From positions 1-30,400 of the forward strand of contig JBJMSU010000207.1 of the NCBI GenBank assembly GCA_045801465.1: 30,400 bases of DNA, written 5' to 3'. This stretch comes from DATFWC01 sp045801465. Its GTDB lineage: Bacteria; Pseudomonadota; Alphaproteobacteria; Rhizobiales; Xanthobacteraceae. Shown piece by piece: positions 1-7,158 of this stretch. The notes below the pieces were generated by a model. The model saw only the letters and a list, made by a program, of their open reading frames with translations. It had not been told where the DNA came from and did not search any database. Position 1 is the stretch's first letter. Every line of letters begins with the position of its first letter. Both the position numbers and the translations under genes were made by a program.

Positions 1-197
1 CCGCGGCGGTGCTGGGAGGGATCGGCTCGCTGCCGGGTGCGGTCATCGGCGGGTTGCTGATCGGGCTCATCGAGACCATGTGGTCGGCGTATTTCTCCAT
101 CGACTACAAGGATGTCGCCGCCTTCTCCGTTCTCGCCATTACCATGATCTTCCTGCCGCAGGGCATCCTCGGGCGACCGGACGTGGAGAAGGTGTGA
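1..197 (+). CDS. livH: LivH, branched-chain amino acid ABC permease (3' end only)
   Basis: This is the C-terminal end of an inner-membrane permease that, with LivM, forms the channel of the high-affinity branched-chain amino acid importer. The gene starts before the window; the reading frame is open from position 3. The visible part reads AAVLGGIGSLPGAVIGG, the conserved glycine-rich motif of LivH-type permeases, followed by a hydrophobic helix ending in FLPQGILGRP, the usual LivH tail. It stops at a TGA one base before the livM start, so the two are translated together. The identity is supported by the motif and by the livM-livG-livF order that follows. Exact substrate specificity within the branched-chain or neutral amino acid and amide range cannot be read from this fragment. 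Confidence 0.93.
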   Translation, partial: AAVLGGIGSLPGAVIGGLLIGLIETMWSAYFSIDYKDVAAFSVLAITMIFLPQGILGRPDVEKV

Positions 198-198
198 G

Positions 199-1581
199 AT
201 GGCGATCGAGGCGTCAGCCCCCGCCTCGCGCGTCGACATTATTGGCGCGCTGCGCCAAGCCGCCATCACCGCCCTGATCACATTCGGGCTGTTGCTGCCC
301 CTGATCGGCTTCAACACCGTCCAGAACATCCGCAACGAGATCGTGCTCGAGACGCGCTGGCCGTTGCTGGCGGCACTGGTGGCGATCATTGCCGCCGGGC
401 GTTTCCTGCACGCGATCCTGATCGCACCCTGGCTCGCCCGTCGCGCGCAGCGGCAGCGGCGGGAGGATGCCGTGCGCACCGCGCCGCGCGCGCGAGGCGC
501 GCGCTGGGTCGTTCCGTTTGCGCTGGGTTTCGCCGCCGTCTATCCGGCACTGGCGCTGTCGCTCGCGGGAACCCAGGGCGCGGTGAAATGGGTCGACAAT
601 TTCGGCGTCCAGATCCTCATTTACGTGATGCTCGGCTGGGGGCTCAACATCGTGGTCGGGCTCGCCGGCCTGCTCGATCTCGGCTACGTGGCGTTCTACG
701 CGGTGGGCGCCTATTCGTATGCGCTGCTCGCCAAGACCTTCGGCTTCTCCTTCTGGCTCTTGTTGCCGCTCGCCGGCATGCTCGCCGCGTTTTGGGGCAT
801 CCTGCTCGGCTTTCCGGTCTTGCGGTTGCGAGGCGACTATCTCGCCATCGTGACCCTGGCGTTCGGCGAGATCGTTCGTCTCATCCTGATCAACTGGGTG
901 CCGGTCACGAACGGCTATGCCGGGATTACGGGCATTCCGCGGCCGACGTTCTTCGGCATTCCGTTCAACGCGACGGACGAAGGCTTCGCCGCCGTGTTCG
1001 GGCTGGAGTTCAGCCCCATCTACCGCGTGATCTTCCTGTATTACCTGATCCTCGCCTTGGCCTTGCTCACCGCCTACGTGACGGTACGGCTGCGGCGCCT
1101 GCCGGTCGGACGCGCCTGGGAGGCGCTGCGCGAAGACGAGATCGCCTGCCGGGCGCTCGGCATCAACACCACCAACACCAAGCTGACGGCGTTCGCGATG
1201 GGCGGCATGTTCGCCGGCTTCGCCGGCTCGTTCTTCGCCGCGCGCCAAGGCTTCATCTCGCCGGAATCGTTCACCTTCCTCGAATCGGCGACCATCCTCT
1301 CCATCGTGGTTCTGGGCGGCATGGGAAGCCAGATCGGCGTTGCGATCGCCGCCGTCGCCATGATCGGCGGCACCGAGATCACGCGCGAGCTCGACTTCCT
1401 CAAGACCCTGTTCGGCAGCGACTTCGACCCGACACAGTACCGGATGCTGCTGTTCGGTTTCGCCATGGTCCTGATCATGATCTGGAAACCGCGCGGCCTG
1501 ATCGCCACGCGCCAGCCATCCGCCGTCTTCCGCGAGGCCCGCATCATCTCGGCCGATCTCGTCAAGGAAGGACGGGGATGA
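199..1581 (+). CDS. livM: LivM, branched-chain amino acid ABC permease
   Basis: This is the second inner-membrane permease subunit of the Liv importer, 460 residues. The first ~130 residues hold two or three hydrophobic segments broken by an Arg-rich loop (around residues 80-100); this corresponds to the N-terminal extension seen in long LivM proteins. The core permease domain follows, with the motifs GWGLNIVVGLAGLLDLGYVA and GDYLAIVTLAFGEI, and the cytoplasmic coupling loop GRAWEALREDEIACRALGIN that docks on the ATPases. The ATG lies one base after the livH stop. The 3' end overlaps livG by four bases (ATGA), a sign of translational coupling. Length is slightly above the usual ~420 residues because of the extension. 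I see no frameshift or missing segment. Confidence 0.95.
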   Translation: MAIEASAPASRVDIIGALRQAAITALITFGLLLPLIGFNTVQNIRNEIVLETRWPLLAALVAIIAAGRFLHAILIAPWLARRAQRQRREDAVRTAPRARGARWVVPFALGFAAVYPALALSLAGTQGAVKWVDNFGVQILIYVMLGWGLNIVVGLAGLLDLGYVAFYAVGAYSYALLAKTFGFSFWLLLPLAGMLAAFWGILLGFPVLRLRGDYLAIVTLAFGEIVRLILINWVPVTNGYAGITGIPRPTFFGIPFNATDEGFAAVFGLEFSPIYRVIFLYYLILALALLTAYVTVRLRRLPVGRAWEALREDEIACRALGINTTNTKLTAFAMGGMFAGFAGSFFAARQGFISPESFTFLESATILSIVVLGGMGSQIGVAIAAVAMIGGTEITRELDFLKTLFGSDFDPTQYRMLLFGFAMVLIMIWKPRGLIATRQPSAVFREARIISADLVKEGRG

Positions 1582-2489
1582 CGGCGGCCGGCGCCGATCC
1601 GGTGCTCAGGGTCGAGCATCTGACCATGCGCTTCGGCGGCCTCGTTGCCATCGGCGATCTCTCCTTTACGGCGGCGCGCGGCGACATCACGGCCCTGATC
1701 GGGCCCAACGGCGCCGGCAAGACCACCGTTTTCAACTGCATCACCGGCTTCTACAAGCCGACGGAAGGGCGGATGGCGCTGCATCATGGCGATCCCGCGG
1801 TGTGGGAAGAGCTGGAGCCGATGACCGATCGCGGCGCCCGCAGCGTGCGCCGGCATGGCGGTGCGCTGTTCCTGCTCGAGCGCATGCCCGACTATCTGGT
1901 GACGCAGCAGGCCCGGGTCGCCCGCACGTTCCAGAACATCCGCCTGTTCCCAGGGATGACGGTGTTCGAGAATCTGCTCGTTGCGCAGCACAACCCGTTG
2001 ATGATCGCCTCCGGCTTCACCTTTCTCGGCGTGTTCTGGCCGCGCGCCTATGGACGGGCGGAAAAGAGCGCCGTCGAGAAGGCGCGCATGTGGCTCGACA
2101 AGATCGGGCTGATCGAGCGCGCCGACGATCCCGCCGGCGATCTCCCGTACGGCGCCCAACGGCGCCTGGAAATCGCGCGCGCGATGTGCACCGATCCGGT
2201 GCTCTTGTGTCTCGACGAGCCGGCCGCGGGCCTCAATCCGAAGGAAAGCACCGAGCTCAACGCGCTGCTGCGCTCGATCCGGGCGGAGCACGCCACCTCG
2301 ATCCTGCTGATCGAGCACGACATGACGGTGGTGATGGAAATCTCCGACCATGTGATCGTGCTCGACTACGGCGTCAAGATCGCCGACGGCACGCCCGATC
2401 AGGTGCGCAACGATGCGCGCGTGATCGGCGCCTATCTCGGCGTCGCCGACGAGGAGGTGGCGCGCGTCGAAGCAGAGGTGGGATTGTGA
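1578..2489 (+). CDS. livG: LivG, branched-chain amino acid ABC ATPase
   Basis: This is one of the two cytoplasmic ATPases that power the importer, 303 residues. Walker A is GPNGAGKT (residues 42-49), the Q-loop region reads ARTFQNIRLFPGMTV, the signature is LPYGAQRRLEIARAM (the family usually has SYGQQRRLE), Walker B is LLCLDEPAAGLNP and the switch histidine is in LLIEHDM. Between Walker A and the Q-loop there is an insert of about 40 residues (EELEPMTDRGARSVRRHGG and onward), which I recognise as common in LivG of Hyphomicrobiales. The ATG at 1578 overlaps the livM stop; the frame is open further upstream, but this start fits the coupling and family length. The last base of the coding sequence lies three bases inside livF, so the operon is tightly packed. 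Confidence 0.95.
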   Translation: MTAAGADPVLRVEHLTMRFGGLVAIGDLSFTAARGDITALIGPNGAGKTTVFNCITGFYKPTEGRMALHHGDPAVWEELEPMTDRGARSVRRHGGALFLLERMPDYLVTQQARVARTFQNIRLFPGMTVFENLLVAQHNPLMIASGFTFLGVFWPRAYGRAEKSAVEKARMWLDKIGLIERADDPAGDLPYGAQRRLEIARAMCTDPVLLCLDEPAAGLNPKESTELNALLRSIRAEHATSILLIEHDMTVVMEISDHVIVLDYGVKIADGTPDQVRNDARVIGAYLGVADEEVARVEAEVGL

Positions 2490-3211
2490 CCGAGCCGCTG
2501 CTCGCGATCCGCGGCGTCAAAGCCTATTACGGACGCATCATCGCGCTGCGCGGGGTCGATCTCGACGTCCATGACGGCGAGATCGTCACCCTGATCGGCG
2601 CCAACGGCGCCGGCAAGTCCACCCTGATGATGACGATCTTCGGCAATCCGCGTGCGCGCGAAGGCCGTATCTGGTTTGCGGGCCGCGACATCACCCGGTT
2701 GCCGACGCATGAGATCGCCCATCTGCGCATTGCCCAGGCGCCGGAAGGCCGCCGGATCTTTTCCCGCATGACCGTGCTTGAAAATCTGCAAATGGGCGCC
2801 GTGGTCGCCGCCGGGAGCGACTTCGCTTCCGACCTCGAGCGCGTGTTTTCGCTCTTTCCGCGCCTGCAGGAGCGGCTCTCGCAGCGTGGCGGTACGCTGT
2901 CAGGGGGCGAGCAACAGATGCTGGCGATCGCGCGCGCACTGATGAGCCGGCCGCGCCTGCTCCTGCTCGACGAGCCCTCGCTCGGTCTCGCACCCCTGAT
3001 CGTGCGCCAGATCTTCGATGCCATTCGCACGCTCAACGCGCGCGAGAAGCTCACCGTGTTCCTGGTGGAACAGAACGCCTTCCATGCCCTCAAGCTGGCG
3101 CATCGCGGCTATGTCATGGTCAACGGGACGATCACGCTCGCCGGCACCGGCCCCGAACTGCTCGAGCGTCCCGAGGTCAAGGCAGCCTACCTCGAAGGCG
3201 GCAGGCGTTAG
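2486..3211 (+). CDS. livF: LivF, branched-chain amino acid ABC ATPase
   Basis: This is the second ATPase of the importer, 241 residues. It shows Walker A GANGAGKS (residues 38-45), the signature LSGGEQQMLAIARALM, Walker B LLLLDEPSLGLAP and the LivF-type tail FLVEQNAFHALKLAHRGYVM. I chose the GTG at 2486, which overlaps the livG TGA by four bases (GTGA) and gives the normal N-terminus of the family (TEPLLAIRGVKAYYG). No ATG gives a comparable protein. With LivG it forms the heterodimeric ATPase below LivH and LivM. Nothing is unusual in motif content or length. Confidence 0.95.
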   Translation: MTEPLLAIRGVKAYYGRIIALRGVDLDVHDGEIVTLIGANGAGKSTLMMTIFGNPRAREGRIWFAGRDITRLPTHEIAHLRIAQAPEGRRIFSRMTVLENLQMGAVVAAGSDFASDLERVFSLFPRLQERLSQRGGTLSGGEQQMLAIARALMSRPRLLLLDEPSLGLAPLIVRQIFDAIRTLNAREKLTVFLVEQNAFHALKLAHRGYVMVNGTITLAGTGPELLERPEVKAAYLEGGRR

Positions 3212-3220
3212 AACGCACAC

Positions 3221-3589
3221 ATGGACGAAACTGTGCTCGAATTCCTGTTCGAAGACTCGCTGGCCGTCTTCCTTCTCGTCACCATCGCCATGGGCGGCGG
3301 CGCCGCCTGGCTGTCGGGGCGCGCCATCGCGGCGACTTGGCGGCCGTGGTGGCATATCGTCGCCTATATGCTGATCCTCGGGGCAGCGGTGCGCTTCATC
3401 CACTATGCCCTGTTCGACGCCACGCTGGTGTCGCTGCCGCATTACCTGATCGACACCGCGTTCTGCCTGCTGTTCGGATTCCTCGGCTTCCGGGTGAAGC
3501 GTGCCCAGCAGATGGCGACGCAATACCGATTCCTGAACACCCGCACCGGGCTCCTGTCGTGGGCGCGGCGTCCCGCCGCAAGCGCGTAG
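3221..3589 (+). CDS. DUF6867-like small membrane protein in the liv operon
   Basis: A 122-residue protein with an acidic start (MDETVLEFLFEDS) and three hydrophobic segments, about residues 9-27, 43-63 and 72-92, so an inner-membrane protein. It begins nine bases after the livF stop, so it is probably the last gene of the livHMGF transcript. I recognise it as the DUF6867 type that accompanies liv operons in Hyphomicrobiales; no function is known to me. Conserved-looking features are GGGAAWLSGRAIAATWRPWW and a basic loop after the third helix (GFRVKRAQQMATQY). Its place between the transporter genes and the binding-protein gene suggests an accessory role in transport or assembly, which is inference. 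The family name is from memory and was not searched. Confidence 0.75.
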   Translation: MDETVLEFLFEDSLAVFLLVTIAMGGGAAWLSGRAIAATWRPWWHIVAYMLILGAAVRFIHYALFDATLVSLPHYLIDTAFCLLFGFLGFRVKRAQQMATQYRFLNTRTGLLSWARRPAASA

Positions 3590-3660
3590 TGCCCCGCTTC
3601 CGAAGTTCGTGATACATCGCAGCACCCTCTGAGTACGAACTTCGGAGGCAAAGGGGCAGT
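3588..3660. repeat. REP-like palindrome A, after the DUF6867 gene
   Basis: An imperfect inverted repeat with perfect 12-bp cores, TCCGAAGTTCGT at 3599-3610 and ACGAACTTCGGA at 3635-3646. The arms extend outward to TAGTGCCCC on the left and AGGGGCAGT on the right. The left arm begins in the stop codon TAG of the preceding gene. It shares the pattern TAGTGCC-N8-GAAGTTC with palindrome B just downstream, so the two look like tandem copies of one family. It could fold in RNA and protect or end the livHMGF transcript. Confidence 0.7.
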
Positions 3661-3675
3661 GGCAACTCTATGATT

Positions 3676-3753
3676 CTAGTGCCGGTTTTCGATTTGGCGT
3701 TCCTAGACGAGCTGGCGGCGGGCGCTGTAGGAACTTCAAATCGGCGGCACTAG
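3676..3753. repeat. REP-like palindrome B, upstream of livK
   Basis: An imperfect inverted repeat. The right arm (3728-3753), read on the - strand, is CTAGTGCCGCCGATTTGAAG then TTCCTA; the left arm (3676-3705) is the same motif with four extra bases (CTAGTGCCGGTTTTCGATTT then GGCGTTCCTA). The outer CTAGTGCCG and inner GTTCCTA blocks match exactly. It lies 110 bases before the livK start. Together with palindrome A it makes a two-unit cluster like the BIME arrangement of enterobacterial REPs, but with a different sequence. Confidence 0.7.
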
Positions 3754-3863
3754 CGACGGCGCGGAATTCGGGTGACTTTTTGCCGGACTGACGCTTCAAT
3801 CGGCGCGACGTCGAGCCGGGCGGGCTCGGCTGCATCCGGACTGAAAATTCGAGGGGAAAACCT

Positions 3864-5015
3864 ATGAAGAAGCTGATTGCACTTGGCCTCGCGTTGGGGA
3901 CCGGTCTCGTTTTCGCGGGCACCGCTCAGGCACAGATCAAGCTTGGCGTTGCCGGCCCGCTGACCGGGGGCTCCGCGGCCTTTGGAGCGCAGCTCAAGAA
4001 CGGCGTGGAACAGGCCGTCGAGGACATCAACGCCGCCGGCGGAATCCTCGGTCAGAAGATCATGCTGTCGGTCGGCGATGATCGGGCCGATCCCAAGGAA
4101 GGCGTGTCGGTTGCCAACAAGCTTGCGAGTGACGGGGTCAAATTTGTGGTCGGGCACTTCAATTCCGGCGTAACCATCCCGGCGTCCGACGTGTATCAGG
4201 AAAACGGAATCGTCGCGATCACGCCCGCGGCCACGAACCCCAACGTCACCGACCGAAAACTGTGGAACATGTTCCGCGTCTGCGGCCGCGACGATCAGCA
4301 AGGCGGCATCGCGGGCAGCATCATTGCCGCCAAGTTCAAGGGCAAGCGGGTCGCCATCATCCATGACAAGACCACCTATGGCCAGGGTCTCGCCAACGAG
4401 ACCAAGAAGGCAATGAATGCCAAAGGCGTGAAGGAGGTCATGTTCGAAGGCGTCAACAAGGACGACAAGGATTTCACGGCGCTCGTGTCCAAGATCAAGA
4501 CGGCCCGACCCGACCTCGTCTATTGGGGCGGGCTGCACGACACCGGAGGCTTGATCGTACGCCAGATGCGGGATCAGGGCGTCAAGGCGCCCCTGATGGG
4601 AGGCGACGGCATCACCGACGATGAGTTTGCCGCGATCGCCGGACCGGGTGCGGAAGGCACGCTGATGACCTTCTCGCCCGATCCGCGCACCAACCCGAAG
4701 AACAAGGAGATCGTCGACCTCTTCCGAAAGAAGCGCGGTTTCGAACCGCAGGCCTATACGCTTTATAGCTACGCCGCGGTCCAGATCATCAAGGAGGCCG
4801 CCGAGCAGGCGAAGTCGGCCGATCCGAAGAAAGTCGCCGAAGTCATGCATTCCGGCAAGTCGTTCAACACGGTGCTCGGCGATATCGCCTTCGACGCCAA
4901 AGGCGATGTTTCCAACGAGGGCTATGTGGTCGATGGCAAGAAGAAGGACCGCTACGTTCTCTACACCTGGAAGAAAGGTCCGGACGGGAAGATCACCTAT
5001 TTCGAGACCGAGTGA
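3864..5015 (+). CDS. livK: LivK-type periplasmic branched-chain amino acid-binding protein
   Basis: This is the substrate-binding subunit that captures amino acid in the periplasm and delivers it to LivHM, 383 residues. Residues 1-23 are a Sec signal peptide (basic MKK, hydrophobic core, cleavage after AQA). The mature protein has the leucine-binding-protein pattern: IKLGVAGPLTGGSAAFGAQ, GGILGQKIMLSVGDD, PKEGVSVANKLASDGVKFVV and the Ser/Thr ligand loop ITPAATNPN. A GAGGGGAA ribosome-binding site sits about seven bases before the ATG. The gene follows livHMGF but is separated by 274 bases holding two palindromes, so it may have its own promoter or be stabilised differently, as binding proteins are usually made in excess. 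Substrate could also be an amide or urea; I favour branched-chain amino acids from the operon. Confidence 0.92.
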   Translation: MKKLIALGLALGTGLVFAGTAQAQIKLGVAGPLTGGSAAFGAQLKNGVEQAVEDINAAGGILGQKIMLSVGDDRADPKEGVSVANKLASDGVKFVVGHFNSGVTIPASDVYQENGIVAITPAATNPNVTDRKLWNMFRVCGRDDQQGGIAGSIIAAKFKGKRVAIIHDKTTYGQGLANETKKAMNAKGVKEVMFEGVNKDDKDFTALVSKIKTARPDLVYWGGLHDTGGLIVRQMRDQGVKAPLMGGDGITDDEFAAIAGPGAEGTLMTFSPDPRTNPKNKEIVDLFRKKRGFEPQAYTLYSYAAVQIIKEAAEQAKSADPKKVAEVMHSGKSFNTVLGDIAFDAKGDVSNEGYVVDGKKKDRYVLYTWKKGPDGKITYFETE

Positions 5016-5043
5016 ACTGACACCAGGCATTCCCGCGCGAGGA

Positions 5044-5085
5044 ATGCAATCAGCCCGCCCCGTCGTCGGGCCGGGCTGATTGCAT
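5044..5085 (+). terminator. Strong hairpin after livK
   Basis: A perfect 14-bp stem (ATGCAATCAGCCCG at 5044-5057, CGGGCTGATTGCAT at 5072-5085) with a 14-base loop, 28 bases after the livK stop. There is no T-run behind it, so it may act as a Rho-assisted terminator or a 3' end stabiliser. Confidence 0.75.
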
Positions 5086-5231
5086 CCAGTGTCCGCCAGT
5101 CGATCAGGCGCGATCGACCCGGCATTGATGGCAACCATGCCGGCAGTGTGGACATGCACCCGGTTCCTGGCGATCCGCGCTGGGTGGCGCCGGCCGGAGA
5201 ATTGCGGGTGATAAGGGGGGTCGGAACAGCC

Positions 5232-5423
5232 CTATTTGGGTCTTTTCAGTTCGGGCAACGACTCGTCCGTCAGGCCGCGCGCACGCTCCAGCTCGATCGC
5301 GAGCTTCAACCAGTTCCGCGACAGCTCGATGAGCGTTTGCTTGAGCTCAGGCGTCCTGGCGGTGTGGGCCAAGTCGGCGCACCGTGATGCATTCTTGCGG
5401 CACTCTTTGGCATCGCCGGGCAT
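5232..5423 (-). CDS. Small conserved hypothetical protein
   Basis: A 63-residue predicted soluble, charged and probably all-helical protein beginning MPGDAKECRKNASRCADLAH. I recognise the N-terminal pattern 'ECRxNAxxCAxLA' and the following 'LKxTLxELSxNWxKLAxELE' from many small proteins of Hyphomicrobiales, but no function is known to me. I prefer the ATG at 5423; a GTG at 5450 would add nine residues (MAVKTWRLF), and neither start has a strong ribosome-binding site. The two Cys residues are spaced C-x6-C. The gene is on the opposite strand to livK and downstream of ccdA on the same strand, 98 bases away. A metal or redox role for the cysteines would be guesswork. Confidence 0.65.
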   Translation of the reverse strand: MPGDAKECRKNASRCADLAHTARTPELKQTLIELSRNWLKLAIELERARGLTDESLPELKRPK

Positions 5424-5521
5424 GAAAAGACGCCATGTCTTGACCGCCACGCCCCAGCTCAGTGTGCGACTCGTTTAGGGCGCTTGTCGAGCGAAAACGC
5501 AACCACCGCCGGAAAGGAGGC

Positions 5522-6256
5522 CTACCCGATCCGTCCCAGGATCGGGAACGTCTCCAGCACCCAGAAGCTTGCCTCGGTGACGAACCCGGTGAGGAACGCA
5601 ATGCCCGTGAGCACGAGCAGGCCACCCATCACCTTCTCGACCGTTCCGAGATGCGTGCGGAAGCGCGCCAGGAATGCCGCGAACGGTTCGACCGCGATGG
5701 CGGCGATCAGGAACGGCACTCCTAAGCCCAGCGAATAGATGGCGAGCAAGCCCGCGCCTTTGACGACGGTCGCCTCCGAGGCCGCCACGGCGAGAATTGC
5801 CGCCAGGATCGGCCCGATGCAGGGCGTCCAGCCGAACGCGAAGGCAAGGCCCATCGCATAGGCGCCCCACAGGCCCGCCGGCTTGCCAACTTCGAAGCGC
5901 TTTTCCCGCGCCAGCATGGCGATCGGCGTCAGGCCGAGGAAATGCAGGCCCATGATCATGATGGCGATGCCGGCGAGCGTGGCGAGCACGTTGGCATAGG
6001 CGCGTAAGGTCGCGCCGACCGCGCTGGCGCCGGCGCCGAGCGCCACGAACACGGTGGTGAAGCCGAGCACGAACAGGAGCGCGGCAAATACCGTGTCTCG
6101 TCTCGCCGCAGGCTTCGTCTCCGGGTCCGCCAGCCGTTCGAGCGAGGTGCCGGTGAGATAGACGAGATAGGGCGGCACCAGCGGCAGCACGCAGGGCGAC
6201 AGAAAGCTCAAGGCTCCGGCAAGCAAAGCGGCGAATATGGTGACATCGGCGGCCAT
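5522..6256 (-). CDS. ccdA: CcdA-type thiol-disulfide electron carrier (cytochrome c biogenesis)
   Basis: A 244-residue inner-membrane protein with six hydrophobic segments. It passes reducing equivalents from cytoplasmic thioredoxin across the membrane to periplasmic thiol proteins such as CcmG, keeping apocytochrome c cysteines reduced. The two membrane cysteines of the family are visible, in SFLSPCVLPLVPPYLVYLTG near the N-terminus and in FGWTPCIGPILAAILA in the fourth helix. Length fits short CcdA proteins without the periplasmic domains of DsbD. The ATG at 6256 gives MAADVTIFAALLAGALSFLS, the normal N-terminus. No other cytochrome biogenesis gene is next to it; the upstream neighbour is divergent, 120 bases away. 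Confidence 0.9.
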   Translation of the reverse strand: MAADVTIFAALLAGALSFLSPCVLPLVPPYLVYLTGTSLERLADPETKPAARRDTVFAALLFVLGFTTVFVALGAGASAVGATLRAYANVLATLAGIAIMIMGLHFLGLTPIAMLAREKRFEVGKPAGLWGAYAMGLAFAFGWTPCIGPILAAILAVAASEATVVKGAGLLAIYSLGLGVPFLIAAIAVEPFAAFLARFRTHLGTVEKVMGGLLVLTGIAFLTGFVTEASFWVLETFPILGRIG

Positions 6257-6376
6257 GGCGCCTACATGCGATCACCAAGGCCGTCGGCGCAAGCCACTGC
6301 GACGGCTATCGCCCGGATGTGATCACCGGTGATAGGCTCGCAGACCGCGCGTGACCTGCGCAAGGCCGAGGCGTGC

Positions 6377-7024
6377 ATGCTGCGCAAGCTTCCGATCGTC
6401 GCCGTGTTCGGGCAAGGCAGCGCGCTCGCGCGCGACCGGGCGGAGTTCGCGCGGCAACTCGGCGCCATGGTGGCACGGCTGGGCGCTCACCTTCTTACCG
6501 GCGGCGGCTATGGCGCGATGGCAGCTGCGGCGCAAGGATTTGTCGCCGTCGAGCCGCGTGCCGGATTTTCGATCGGCATCGTCCCGCGCGGACAGAGCGC
6601 TCCATTCGACGTCCCGAACCGCGACCCGGAAGGTCGTGCCTATCCCAACCCCTTCGTCGAAATCGCCATCATGACGCCGCTGCCGCCGCGCGCCAGCGAC
6701 TGGCGCCATGAGCCGGCGCGCAATCACATCAACGTCTTTACCGCCGACGCCGTTCTGGCGCTGCCGGGCGGTGCCGGCACCCGCAACGAGCTCGACATGA
6801 CGGCAGCCTATCGCGACGAGAGCGCGCGCCCGCGCGAGCAGCGGCGGACCATTCTGGTCGGATCGATCGAGGAGTTCACGGCCGAGCATCGCGCGTTGTT
6901 TGCGCACGCGGAGAGCGTAGCGGCGGCCGAGCACCATCTGCGTTCCATTCTGGCCGTGCCGAGCACCGCGTTTGCCACGAACTCGGCGCACTCCCTCTCC
7001 CCGTCGGGGAGAGCGTTGGGGTGA
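6377..7024 (+). CDS. LOG-like Rossmann-fold nucleotide-binding protein
   Basis: A 215-residue cytosolic protein of the SLOG/LOG superfamily. Visible motifs are VAVFGQGS near the N-terminus (first strand and phosphate loop), LLTGGGYGAMAAAAQG, the basic RNHIN and the LOG-type loop LPGGAGTRNELD, which in true LOG enzymes (PGGxGTxxE) hydrolyses nucleotide-5'-monophosphate to free base and ribose phosphate. The family match is clear; the exact substrate is not. I chose the ATG at 6377, with GAGG five bases upstream, over an ATG at 6329 that would add an unrelated 16-residue tail. The last ~13 residues (SAHSLSPSGRALG) are encoded by an intergenic palindrome, so the native C-terminus has probably been replaced by repeat sequence. 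Confidence 0.75.
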   Translation: MLRKLPIVAVFGQGSALARDRAEFARQLGAMVARLGAHLLTGGGYGAMAAAAQGFVAVEPRAGFSIGIVPRGQSAPFDVPNRDPEGRAYPNPFVEIAIMTPLPPRASDWRHEPARNHINVFTADAVLALPGGAGTRNELDMTAAYRDESARPREQRRTILVGSIEEFTAEHRALFAHAESVAAAEHHLRSILAVPSTAFATNSAHSLSPSGRALG

Positions 7025-7115
7025 GGGGACAGGAGTCTTGATGAATTTATCGCCGCACTTGCCCCCTCACCCGGCGCGCTGCGCGCGCCGACCTCTCCCC
7101 GCTGGGAAGAGGTGG
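6995..7115. repeat. Paired CTCTCCCC/GGGTGAGGGG interspersed repeat
   Basis: A hairpin CTCTCCCC-GTC-GGGGAGAG (6995-7013) followed by TTGGGGTGAGGGG, then about 35 bases later the inverted counterpart CCCCTCACCC (7063-7072) and GACCTCTCCCC (7090-7100). This is the typical layout of a common interspersed palindrome of Hyphomicrobiales. It covers the 3' end of the upstream gene and ends about 45 bases before the start of the aminopeptidase gene. It also contains the alternating stretch GGCGCGCTGCGCGCGCC. Confidence 0.75.
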
Positions 7116-7158
7116 AGCAAGCGGCTCCGCGTTGCCGCCCGGGTTGAGGCGAACGCGC

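Noticed and set aside
3750..5159. 469-codon open frame on the - strand opposite livK
   Set aside because: It is the antisense shadow of a clear livK gene; such frames are common in high-GC DNA. The protein has no recognisable domain.
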